Source: Caenibius tardaugens NBRC 16725 (GTDB lineage: Bacteria > Pseudomonadota > Alphaproteobacteria > Sphingomonadales > Sphingomonadaceae). From it: a stretch of 64,000 nt of DNA. Where the stretch lies: the NCBI RefSeq assembly GCF_003860345.1, contig NZ_CP034179.1:3394001-3458000 (forward strand), in the 5' to 3' direction. Of the stretch, positions 38,174 through 46,601 are shown one piece after another. The notes beneath the pieces were generated by a model, which saw nothing but the letters and a program-made list of their open reading frames with translations, was not told the origin of the DNA and made no database searches. Numbering within the stretch: the first letter of the stretch is position 1; the number at the start of each line of letters is the position of its first letter. The translations under genes and the position numbers were made by a program.

Positions 38174-39520
38174 ATGGGAATTGAACAGATGGCCAATGAA
38201 GATCGCATCCGCAAATGGCGCCAGACCAAGGCTGCCGACCTGGCGACCAAAGTGCGCGAAAGCGGTGCGGATACACAGGCGCAGGCCGATCTGCGCATCC
38301 CCACGCGCAGGGAAGAACAACTCGCCGACGAGGAGCAGCGGCGCGCTGACATTGCGGACAGCCGGTTGCCCACTGACGAACAGATTGAACGCGAAGTGTC
38401 TGCGGAATCGTTTCGCCGGTGGCTGCAGGCGAAAAAATGGCGCCGCCATCTCGTGCTGTTTGTCGGGCTGCCGCTGCTGCTCGTGGCGCTATACGGCCTG
38501 CTCTTTACGCCTTCGACTTATTCCGCGCGGGCCAGCTTTGTCATCATGACTGCCGGTGCGAAAGGCGATGGCATGCCCTCGGTCGGCATGTTCGGCGGGG
38601 CAGGTGCATCGGAAGGACTGACCGACGCCTACCGCATTCGCGAGTATCTCCTGTCGCGCGAAGCGATGCAGGCGATGGAGAAGCGCTATGGGTTCCTGAC
38701 GCATTTCAGCAAGGGCACATATGATCCGCTCCAGCGTCCGCTGAACCTGCCTGCACTCGGGCTTGACCCGCACAGTTTTTATCAACGCAAGGTGGCGATC
38801 TCGGTCGATATCCGGGAAGGGATTGCCCGCGTTTCGGTTGATGCGCTGGCACCGGCCGATGCGCAGCGGTTCGCCGCAGGGTTGCTCGCCCTGGCGCGCG
38901 AGCGCACGCAGAAGATTTCCGACCAGTTGAACGAAGACCAGTTTCGCGCCTTGCAGAACGATGTGCTGAAAGCCGAAGGCGAACTGAACGCGGCATCCGC
39001 CCGGGTTGCCGCCGTGCAGCGGCAGACAGCCGAACTCGATCCACAACTCAGCGCTGCCACGATCAATCAGTTGATCAGCGATCTCGAGGTGCGGCTGGCC
39101 GAAGCGCAGGCCGAACGCAACAGCATCACTGCCAGTGGTCTGACCGAAAGCCCGTTGCTGCCACGTCTCAATGCCCGCATTGCGGCACTGGACAAACAGA
39201 TCGCGGCGCAGCGGGAGAAGCTGGTGGGCGGCAATGCGCGCACCGTGCAGAAATCCGCCGCCGCGCTCGAAACCGCGACCACCAAGCGGCAACTGGCCCA
39301 GACCAGCCTTGAATCGATCATGCGCACGTTCGAGCAGGCGAAGCTGAGCAGCATCGAAAGCCGCCGCTATCTGGTGGTGGTTTCCGCGCCGGTTCTTCCC
39401 GAAGAAGTCAGGGCTTCGCGCCTGCTCAATTTGCTGCTGATCACGGGGCTGGCGGCGCTGTTGCTCTGGGGGCTGATCTCCACCTTGCGCAGCAGCCGTT
39501 ATCTGCGAAGCGCGGGATAG
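38174..39520 (+). CDS. vexD: Capsule export inner-membrane/periplasmic adaptor, VexD/KpsE family
   Basis: 448 aa from 38174, or 443 aa from the ATG at 38189; neither start has a strong site, though GGGAA precedes the second. A charged cytosolic N-terminus (about 90 aa, longer than usual), TM helix HLVLFVGLPLLLVALYGLLF, then periplasmic region with YSARASFVIMTAG and long coiled-coil segments (about residues 255-400), then LLNLLLITGLAALLLWGLIS as second TM. The PCP-like SAPVLPEEVRASRLLN precedes the last TM. It links the ABC exporter to the VexA channel. Confidence 0.88.
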   Translation: MGIEQMANEDRIRKWRQTKAADLATKVRESGADTQAQADLRIPTRREEQLADEEQRRADIADSRLPTDEQIEREVSAESFRRWLQAKKWRRHLVLFVGLPLLLVALYGLLFTPSTYSARASFVIMTAGAKGDGMPSVGMFGGAGASEGLTDAYRIREYLLSREAMQAMEKRYGFLTHFSKGTYDPLQRPLNLPALGLDPHSFYQRKVAISVDIREGIARVSVDALAPADAQRFAAGLLALARERTQKISDQLNEDQFRALQNDVLKAEGELNAASARVAAVQRQTAELDPQLSAATINQLISDLEVRLAEAQAERNSITASGLTESPLLPRLNARIAALDKQIAAQREKLVGGNARTVQKSAAALETATTKRQLAQTSLESIMRTFEQAKLSSIESRRYLVVVSAPVLPEEVRASRLLNLLLITGLAALLLWGLISTLRSSRYLRSAG

Positions 39521-39524
39521 ATCG

Positions 39525-41387
39525 ATGGCTGCGAAATACAGGGAACCGACGTTCGGGGAAGGGCTGCCTGCGCTCGAAGCTTTGATCCGGCAATGCGATG
39601 CTGGGCAATGTGAAGCGGCCATGGCCCTGACTGACGCGGCACTGGCAGACCCGCAAAGTGCCAGATTTGTCAGGCGGGCGCTTGTGCCCGTCTTGCGCAC
39701 GGGCAGGCATTATGCCGAACTGGCCCATGTCCTGCGCCTGTATCTGCGCGCGGTGCCGGGTACGGCATCGGACAGGCTGCTGCTGGCCGCAACGCTCGGG
39801 CAACTGGGCGAGACGGCTGAGGCAGCGGCCATACTGGATGATTTGGGGGCAAGCCTGCCCGGCGATCCGGCCGTTGCGGCCGCGCGCATCCAGTGGGCGC
39901 TCAAGGGGAAGCAGGTCGCGCAGGCCGCCGAGATCGCGGTGACGTTTCCGCAATGGGATAGCGTGCCTGCCCGCGCGGCGCATCTCGGGATGCTGGCGCT
40001 CATGCGCGGGGGCCTGCCGCAACAGGCGCTGGACTTGCTGGCGGCCTGTTCCGAAGAGAGCAACGGCACACTGACGGCGGCTGCGGTCGAGGCGCATCAG
40101 ATGTTGGGCAACGCAGCGGAAGCCGATCGCCTTGCCCGCCGTGCGATCAGTCAGGGGCAGGGGAGCGTGGCGTTACACTATCAACTCGGTTCCAGCGCCA
40201 GCAGCAAGGGACAGTATGATCGGGCCGTCACCCACTTCACCGAAGGGCTTGCCGTGGCACCGGACGATGTCCGTATTCTGGCGGCATTGAGCGAGATCCT
40301 GTTGATGCAGGGGCGGCCTGCCGCAGCGCTCATCCATCTTGCGCGGGTACTGCAACTGGCCCCCGATCTTGTTCATGCCCGCGCGCTTTATGCCCGTGGG
40401 CTGAAGGCGACGCGCGCCTATGATCAGGCGGCGCGTGAATGGTACGACATTGTCGCCCGGCAGCCGGATAACCCGCAATGGCGGCGCGAGGCGGCATCGG
40501 TTCTCAATCTTGCAGGCCGGCACGAAGAAGCGCGGCAATTGTTTGGCGGCCTGTTGCGCGACCGTGCGGCGACGTTGCCGGAAGATTTTGAAAGCGGGCT
40601 GGCGCAATTGTGGGACCGGGCCGATGACACCGCGCTGCCGCCCGAACGTCTGGAATGGGCCTGGCGGATGCGTGACCCCGCCATGAATCTGCCGCGCGAG
40701 GATTGGACCCGTCGCGCAGGCTGGGGTTATCTTGCGGATCGTTTTGTGTTCGATTGGCTGGAATGCAGCCCGGAACGTGCGGAGCAAGCCATGTATCGTC
40801 TGGCCGATCTGGGCGATCACGCAGACGAACTGGCGGCCAGCGCCCGGGACAGCGGGGGGCTGATTATCGCGACCGCGCACATTGGCCCGATGTTCGCTGC
40901 ACCGCTGGCGTTGCAACTGCTCGATTTCGAATCCGTCTGGCTGGCGTCCAGCCCTTCGATGCCGGGCATGGCCTATACGGATTCCCTGATTTCGACGAGC
41001 GACCAGACCGATGCGCAAGTCGTCCGCCGGGCGATGAGCGCGTTGGAAAGCGGGAAAGCGGTGGGGCTGGCCGTCGATGGCGCCATGCATCTTGCCGCAC
41101 CGCGTGTCGCATTCGAAGGGCAGGAAGTGACCTACTCCTCGTTCGCCGCGCGTCTGGCGCACAGGAAGCGGGCGTGTTCGTATTTCGCGGCACCGCAGTG
41201 GGACGATGGGCGGTTGACGTTTCATCTCGCGCGGCTGCCTTTTGCGGAAGATGACGAGGCCATCGATGCCTTCACGGAACGGTGGAAACAGGCCTATTTT
41301 GTGCAGTTGCGGGCACTTCTTGCGGGCGCGCCCGAGAACCTGCGGCTGAGCGGCGGGATATGGCGCCACGTCAGGATGCCGCAATGA
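39525..41387 (+). CDS. vexE: VexE-like protein: TPR region fused to LpxL-like acyltransferase fold
   Basis: 620 aa, 4 bp after vexD. Residues about 5-400 are TPR-like helices (GEADRLARRAISQGQGSVALHYQLG-type repeats). From about 440 the sequence looks like an LpxL/HtrB acyltransferase: GGLIIATAHIGPMFAAPLALQLLDF, AMSALESGKAVGLAVDGAMHLAAPRVAFEGQEVTYSSFAARLAH. The usual HxxxxD/E motif appears as H-I-G-P-M-F, lacking the acid at that spot. In Salmonella, VexE belongs to the LpxL family and is needed for the lipid terminus that anchors Vi. Its stop overlaps the lyase start (ATGA). Length and order support the match. Confidence 0.75.
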   Translation: MAAKYREPTFGEGLPALEALIRQCDAGQCEAAMALTDAALADPQSARFVRRALVPVLRTGRHYAELAHVLRLYLRAVPGTASDRLLLAATLGQLGETAEAAAILDDLGASLPGDPAVAAARIQWALKGKQVAQAAEIAVTFPQWDSVPARAAHLGMLALMRGGLPQQALDLLAACSEESNGTLTAAAVEAHQMLGNAAEADRLARRAISQGQGSVALHYQLGSSASSKGQYDRAVTHFTEGLAVAPDDVRILAALSEILLMQGRPAAALIHLARVLQLAPDLVHARALYARGLKATRAYDQAAREWYDIVARQPDNPQWRREAASVLNLAGRHEEARQLFGGLLRDRAATLPEDFESGLAQLWDRADDTALPPERLEWAWRMRDPAMNLPREDWTRRAGWGYLADRFVFDWLECSPERAEQAMYRLADLGDHADELAASARDSGGLIIATAHIGPMFAAPLALQLLDFESVWLASSPSMPGMAYTDSLISTSDQTDAQVVRRAMSALESGKAVGLAVDGAMHLAAPRVAFEGQEVTYSSFAARLAHRKRACSYFAAPQWDDGRLTFHLARLPFAEDDEAIDAFTERWKQAYFVQLRALLAGAPENLRLSGGIWRHVRMPQ

Positions 41388-42595
41388 TGCGCCGCATGAT
41401 GTTTGCCCCTGCGCTGGCGTTGGCCACGACACCGCTATCCGGCTCCGTCAGCGCGCCATGGCCCGTGGCGGCGGCGGCCGCGGGCGCCACGGCGGCAGCG
41501 CAGGCGCGCTGTGCGGCGGAAGGGACAGTAGTGCAGGGCGGGAAGGTCATGGACGCCCGCATCTATCGCGCGATGACTGGCTTTGCCGCGCAAGGCGGTA
41601 CGACCGGCGGACTGGGCCGCACGCGGTTTGTGGTGACCCGGGCTGACGATCCGCAAGGCAAGGGTGCGCCTGGCACCTTGCGCGACGCGGCGGCACGAGC
41701 CGCTGCGGCGGGTGGCGGCTGGATTGCCTTCGCCCCTGCATTGGCAGGCAAGACGATCACTTTGACAGCGCCCTTGCGGCTTGGTTCCAATATCACGGTG
41801 GACGGCGGCTGCGCTGCGCCCATGGTGACCGGGCAATTTCGCGGTTCGCTGGTCTATCTGGCTGGCAGCCGCAACGTGGTGATGACGCGGCTGTCGCTGC
41901 AGCATGCGGGGCCAGGCACGCAGGGCGATTGCATCACGGTCAGCCATGGTGCGGATCGTATATGGCTGGCCTATATGCGCTTGCGGCAGTGTCATGACGG
42001 GTTGATCGATGTCACGCGGGATGGAAATCCCGGAGCCATGCGGGTGACGATTTCCAACAACCAGTTTCTCGACCATGACAAGGCGATGCTGATTGTCGGA
42101 GGGCCGGTCGGCCCTTCCTGCGCGCTGTCGTCAAATCCGGTTCAGGTCACGGTTTATCGCAACATGTTCCTGCGCACCGGGCAACGGCACCCCCGGGTCA
42201 GCGGCGATGCCTTTGTTGACCTTGCCCAGAATGTTGTCGCGTTTTCCCCGCGCCAGCGGGCCGGGGGGCAAACGGGCGGCGCATACGGCACACTGGCGAC
42301 GAATGGTGCCCGCGTGCTCATCGATGGGACGGCGTATGTCCCACCGGCGGGAAAGAAGCACTATCGTATCGCCTCGAACCGCGCGGGTAACGAGGATAAA
42401 GCATCGGATGCGCGGTGCAGCCAAGGCGAACTGGAGTGGGAAGGCAGCCGCCCCGCCGGGCAGGCCATTACGGCCGCCACAGGCCCCGCAAAGCTGGCGC
42501 GGATGCGGCCCTATCGCTTGCCCGATCTCGGAACCCGTGCCGCCCCGGCGATGATCCGCGATCTGGAAACCAGAACCGGCCCTTCCGGCATCTGA
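41384..42595 (+). CDS. Secreted pectate-lyase-like enzyme (PL1), likely capsule lyase
   Basis: 403 aa from the ATG at 41384, overlapping the vexE-like stop by 4 bp. Long Ala-rich signal peptide (MMRRMMFAPALALATTPLSGSVSA...). PL1 beta-helix motifs: GGTTGGLGRTRFVVT, GTLRDAA, SNITVDGG, CITVSHGADRIWLAYMRLRQCHDGLIDVTRDG, ISNNQFLDHDKAMLIVG, and catalytic-region GQRHPRVSG (about residues 264-272). PL1 enzymes cleave alpha-1,4-galacturonan by beta-elimination; Vi is alpha-1,4-linked GalNAcA, so the operon's own polymer is the likely substrate (inference). Possible roles: chain release, length control or recycling. The last gene of the operon. Confidence 0.88.
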   Translation: MMRRMMFAPALALATTPLSGSVSAPWPVAAAAAGATAAAQARCAAEGTVVQGGKVMDARIYRAMTGFAAQGGTTGGLGRTRFVVTRADDPQGKGAPGTLRDAAARAAAAGGGWIAFAPALAGKTITLTAPLRLGSNITVDGGCAAPMVTGQFRGSLVYLAGSRNVVMTRLSLQHAGPGTQGDCITVSHGADRIWLAYMRLRQCHDGLIDVTRDGNPGAMRVTISNNQFLDHDKAMLIVGGPVGPSCALSSNPVQVTVYRNMFLRTGQRHPRVSGDAFVDLAQNVVAFSPRQRAGGQTGGAYGTLATNGARVLIDGTAYVPPAGKKHYRIASNRAGNEDKASDARCSQGELEWEGSRPAGQAITAATGPAKLARMRPYRLPDLGTRAAPAMIRDLETRTGPSGI

Positions 42596-42670
42596 AAATC
42601 AGCCCATGATGGTGTTGCCGGACAGACACATTCGTGTCTCGTTTCGCAGTAGCAGCATGAACTTGGCGCC

Positions 42671-42710
42671 CTGTCATCCAATCGTCACCGTTCCTTCGCC
42701 ACTCCGTCAC
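42671..42710 (+). promoter_or_regulatory. Pho box (tandem PhoB-type repeats)
   Basis: CTGTCAT (42671-42677), TCGTCAC (42682-42688) and CCGTCAC (42704-42710) lie on an 11-bp phase; the unit at 42693 is degenerate (CCTTCGC). The first pair fits the CTGTCAC-N4-CTGTCAC PhoB consensus. It ends 46 bp before the receptor GTG, in front of a TonB receptor-phytase pair. Confidence 0.75.
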
Positions 42711-42756
42711 AAACGGCATCTAGCGCGCCTTCCACAACACAGGGAGGCATTCCAAA

Positions 42757-45543
42757 GTGACATTTTATCGTTCTGTTCTCATGGCTGGTGTGGGCGCCGC
42801 GGCTTTGGCCATTCCGGCCGTTTCTTATGCCGGTGAAATTGCAGGCCATGTCAGCGATGCCAGTGAAACCGCCGGGCTGCGGGCCGCGCAGGTGCGCTTG
42901 GTGGAACTGGATCGGGTAGTAGCCGCAGGGCGCGACGGTTCCTATCGTTTTGCTGATGTTCCCGCAGGGACTTATACGCTGGAAGCCCGCTATGTGGGCG
43001 CGGAAACCGTGCGCAAACAGGTGGAGGTACAGGCGACCGGGGCGGCGTCTGTCGACTTCACGCTGACCGGTGTGCGCGGGAACGAAATTCTCGTCATCGG
43101 GCAGCGCGCCAACCTTGCCAGCGCACTTTCGCGCAAGCGCGAGGCGGATGGGGTGAGCGACGTGCTCAGCCGCGATGCCGTGGGCCAGTTCCCCGATCAG
43201 AACGTCGCGGAATCGCTGCGCCGCGTGCCGGGCGTGAACGTCCTGAACGATCAGGGCGAAGGCCGTTTCGTGTCCGTGCGCGGTCTCGATCCCGAACTGA
43301 ATGCGACCTCGGTCAACGGGGTCCGTCTGCCCGCGCCGGAAGCGGAAGTGCGCTCGGTGGCGCTGGACGTCATTTCTAGCGACATCATTGAATCGATCGA
43401 GATCAAGAAATCGCTGACGCCGGATATGGATGCGGACACGATCGGTGCGTCGATCGAAGTCAACACGACCAGCGCATTCGACCGCAAGAAGGATTACTTC
43501 GCCGCGAAAATCGAAGGCAGCTACAACGAATTGGCCGACGCACTGACCCCCAAGGGCAGCTTCGATTTTGCCGCGCGCCTTGGTGATAATGTGGGCGTTT
43601 CCGGCGGTATTTCCTACTATCGGCGCAAGTTCGAGACGGACAATATCGAGGCTGACGACTGGAGCAATGAAGGCACCGGCAATTATGCGCGGACGCTGGA
43701 ATATCGCGATTACGACGTGGAGCGTGAACGGATCAGTGCTAATCTTGGCCTCGATTTCCGGGTCGGCGATTCCACAACACTTTATGCGCGCGGCATGTTC
43801 AGCCAGTTCGACGATCAGGAATATCGCCGTCGCCTGACATTCGATCTGGGCGATTTCGAGGATGGCAAACTGCCGACGATCACCGGATCGACCGCATCGT
43901 TTTCTTCCGAAACCGAACGGGTGCAGGTGGAACGCGATATCAAGGATCGCTTTGAACGTCAGCAGATCCGTTCGTTCACGCTGGGCGGTGAAACCGATAC
44001 CGGTGAATGGAAAGCCAAGTATTCGGCCAGCTGGTCGAAGGCCAGCGAACGGGAAAACGGTTCGATCGACCCGGCGAACTTCCGCCGCCGGTTCGAAGAG
44101 GGGGATGACCTGAATGTCACCTTCGATTACAGCAAAATGCGCAACCCGACTTATGCGGTTTCCGGGGCGGGCGTGGGCGCGTTCTATGACCCGTCAGGCT
44201 ACGAACTGAATGAGATCGAATATACCAAGCTGTCGGATTCGACGGACGAGGAATACGCTGTAAAGTTTGATCTTGGCCGCGAATTTGCCTTCGATAACGG
44301 TACGCTGACCATTCAGGCCGGCGGCAAGGGGCGTTGGCGCGAGAAACGGTACAATCGCGAAGTCGAATTCTGGGAGAACGACTCCCTCACGTTGGCCGAC
44401 GTTCTTGGAAAATCCACCTATCGCCTGGCTGATATCGATCCGGTTCCCGGCTATCGCAATGCGACCAAGGCGTTTCTCGACAACAAGGGCGATTTCGAAC
44501 TTAACGAATACGATTCCGTCTATGACTCGGCGATTTCCGATTACCGCGCCGATGAAGACGTCATGGCCGGTTATCTGTTGGGGCGCTGGGAAAACAGCAA
44601 GCTGATGGTGATCGGTGGCGTGCGCTATGAACGCACCGATATGAAGCTATGGGGCAACAGCGTCCTCGAAGATGGTCCGGTGATCACCCCGGTGCGTTTC
44701 GATCGGACGTATGACGACTGGCTGCCCAGCCTGAATGTCCGCTATTCGCCGACAGACAATCTCGTGCTGCGCGCGGCCGGTTATCGCAGCCTCGTGCGGC
44801 CGAAGCTTTCGAAACTGGCGCCGCGCTTCGAAATCAACGAGGATGACGAAGCGGTGTTCGGCAACCCGAACCTGAAGCCGTACAAGGCGTGGAATTTCGA
44901 TCTTTCAGCTGAATACTACTTCGCCTCGAACGGTGCGCTGACCGGGGCTTTCTTCTACAAGGACATCAAGAATTTCATCGTCGATACGGCGGTGGATGGC
45001 CCCGGTACCTTCGCGGGGATCGATTTCGAGGAAGCGGAAATCCCGATCAATGGCGATAGCGCACGCGTGTGGGGCTTGGAACTGAGCTATTCGCAGGCCT
45101 TCACCATGCTGCCTTCCCCGCTGGATGGGCTGCTGCTGCAGGCGAACTACACCTACACCGACGCGCGTGGCAAAGTCGCCAACGATGGCGATATCAACGA
45201 TCTGCGCCGGATTGCCTTGCCATCCACGTCCAAGCACACGGCCAATATCACGCTCGGTTATGAAAAGGGGCCGATCAGCGTGCGTCTGGCCGGGACCTAT
45301 CGTGACAAATATCTCGATGAACTGGGCGGCGTTGCCCAGGAAGATCGTTTTGTCGACGATCACTTCCAGCTTGATCTGAGCGCGAAGTATAAAGTGACCA
45401 ACAACATTCAGCTGTTCTACGAATGGGTGAATATCAACAATGCCAAATATGTCGCTTACAACAAGTTCGGTGGACGCCAGAATCTGCTCCAGTTTGAAGA
45501 ATACAACTGGACAATGAAATTCGGCGCCAAGGTGAACTTCTGA
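42757..45543 (+). CDS. TonB-dependent receptor with CarboxypepD-like N-domain (phosphate-linked)
   Basis: 928 aa starting at GTG 42757, with AGGGAGG at 42741-42747. After the signal peptide (...IPAVSYA), a carboxypeptidase-regulatory-like repeat (GEIAGHVSDASETAGLRAAQVRLVELD ... VDFTLTG, residues ~29-115), plug with EILVIGQRANLASALSRKREADGVSDVLSRDAVGQFPDQNVAESLRRVPGV, VRGLDPELNATSVNGVRLPAPE, then a long barrel ending MKFGAKVNF. This is the sphingomonad/Caulobacter carbohydrate- or organophosphate-type receptor. The Pho box and adjoining phytase suggest uptake of phytate or inositol phosphates under phosphate limitation. Its stop and the phytase ATG overlap by 1 bp. Confidence 0.9.
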   Translation: MTFYRSVLMAGVGAAALAIPAVSYAGEIAGHVSDASETAGLRAAQVRLVELDRVVAAGRDGSYRFADVPAGTYTLEARYVGAETVRKQVEVQATGAASVDFTLTGVRGNEILVIGQRANLASALSRKREADGVSDVLSRDAVGQFPDQNVAESLRRVPGVNVLNDQGEGRFVSVRGLDPELNATSVNGVRLPAPEAEVRSVALDVISSDIIESIEIKKSLTPDMDADTIGASIEVNTTSAFDRKKDYFAAKIEGSYNELADALTPKGSFDFAARLGDNVGVSGGISYYRRKFETDNIEADDWSNEGTGNYARTLEYRDYDVERERISANLGLDFRVGDSTTLYARGMFSQFDDQEYRRRLTFDLGDFEDGKLPTITGSTASFSSETERVQVERDIKDRFERQQIRSFTLGGETDTGEWKAKYSASWSKASERENGSIDPANFRRRFEEGDDLNVTFDYSKMRNPTYAVSGAGVGAFYDPSGYELNEIEYTKLSDSTDEEYAVKFDLGREFAFDNGTLTIQAGGKGRWREKRYNREVEFWENDSLTLADVLGKSTYRLADIDPVPGYRNATKAFLDNKGDFELNEYDSVYDSAISDYRADEDVMAGYLLGRWENSKLMVIGGVRYERTDMKLWGNSVLEDGPVITPVRFDRTYDDWLPSLNVRYSPTDNLVLRAAGYRSLVRPKLSKLAPRFEINEDDEAVFGNPNLKPYKAWNFDLSAEYYFASNGALTGAFFYKDIKNFIVDTAVDGPGTFAGIDFEEAEIPINGDSARVWGLELSYSQAFTMLPSPLDGLLLQANYTYTDARGKVANDGDINDLRRIALPSTSKHTANITLGYEKGPISVRLAGTYRDKYLDELGGVAQEDRFVDDHFQLDLSAKYKVTNNIQLFYEWVNINNAKYVAYNKFGGRQNLLQFEEYNWTMKFGAKVNF

Positions 45544-46586
45544 TGCGGCGTCTGGCTATTCTCGCAACCCTTGCCGCCAGCACCACGCTGGCGGCCTGTA
45601 CCACCGTTCCCGCCGGCCCGGCCGTGAAAACGGCTGTGGTTGCAGCCCGGGCGGAAACCCATCCGGTGGGTACCGCCAATCAGGATGCTGCCGACGACCC
45701 GGCGATCTGGCGCAACGCCGCGAACCCGGCGGGCAGCCTGCTGGTCGGAACGGACAAGAAGGCGGGGCTTTATGCCTATGGTCTGGACGGGGCGGTGCGC
45801 AGCTTCGTTCCGGCGGGGCAATTGAACAATGTGGCGTTGGTGGAAGGGCGCCACGGCATATTGGTCGCCGCGAGCGACCGGACCGATCCGCTCAATTCCC
45901 GCGTGGCGTTCTTCGCGCTGGACCGCAACACCGGTGCGCTGACATCGCTGGGCCAGGTCGCCAGTGGGCCGGGCGAAGCCTATGGCCTGTGCATGGTGGC
46001 CCAATCGGGCGGTGATGGCGCGGATGGGGCGCGGGTCTATGCCGCGCTGAAAGACGGGTCTGTGCGCGAAATCGCCGTATCCTATGCTCCGGGCCGGTTG
46101 ACCGGGGCTATCACGCGCGAATGGAAGATTCCGACGCAGATCGAAGGATGCGTGGTGGATGAAACCGCCAATCGGCTGTTCGTGGGGGAGGAGATGGTCG
46201 GTATCCATGCCTTCGATCTCAACACCGCCGACGCGAAGCCGACCCTGTTTGCCAAGGCCGATCGTAGGCAACTGGTGGCCGATGTCGAAGGCCTGGCGCT
46301 CGCCAGCCTTCCCGATGGTCGCCGTATCCTGCTGGCCTCAAGCCAGGGCGATAATGCCTATGCCGCATATGATGCGGTTTCGGGCCACTTCCTTGGCCGT
46401 TTCCGCATTGGGGACGGGGCTATCGATGGCACCAGCGAAACCGATGGTATCGATGTGGTGATCGGCGATTTCGGACCGGGCTTCCCCGGTGGGCTGTTCG
46501 TTGCACAAGATGGTGACAACGGCGGCGGCACCCAGAACTTCAAGCTTGTGGCCTGGGATGATATCGCGGCCGCGCTGGGCCTTTAG
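45543..46586 (+). CDS. Beta-propeller phytase lipoprotein
   Basis: 347 aa. Signal with lipobox TLAAC (residues ~15-19), so probably outer-membrane lipoprotein. Beta-propeller phytase motifs: TANQDAADDPAIWRNAANP, LVGTDKKAGLYAYGLDG, QIEGCVVDETANRLFVGEE, DVEGLALASLPDGRRILLASSQGDNAYAAYD, GTSETDGIDV, and PGGLFVAQDGDNGGGTQNFKLVAWDDI. Calcium-dependent release of phosphate from phytate. Translationally coupled to the TonB receptor (TGATG), so the two form one Pho-controlled scavenging unit. A very close family fit. Confidence 0.93.
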   Translation: MRRLAILATLAASTTLAACTTVPAGPAVKTAVVAARAETHPVGTANQDAADDPAIWRNAANPAGSLLVGTDKKAGLYAYGLDGAVRSFVPAGQLNNVALVEGRHGILVAASDRTDPLNSRVAFFALDRNTGALTSLGQVASGPGEAYGLCMVAQSGGDGADGARVYAALKDGSVREIAVSYAPGRLTGAITREWKIPTQIEGCVVDETANRLFVGEEMVGIHAFDLNTADAKPTLFAKADRRQLVADVEGLALASLPDGRRILLASSQGDNAYAAYDAVSGHFLGRFRIGDGAIDGTSETDGIDVVIGDFGPGFPGGLFVAQDGDNGGGTQNFKLVAWDDIAAALGL

Positions 46587-46601
46587 GCGCGGCGTTTCAT
46601 A

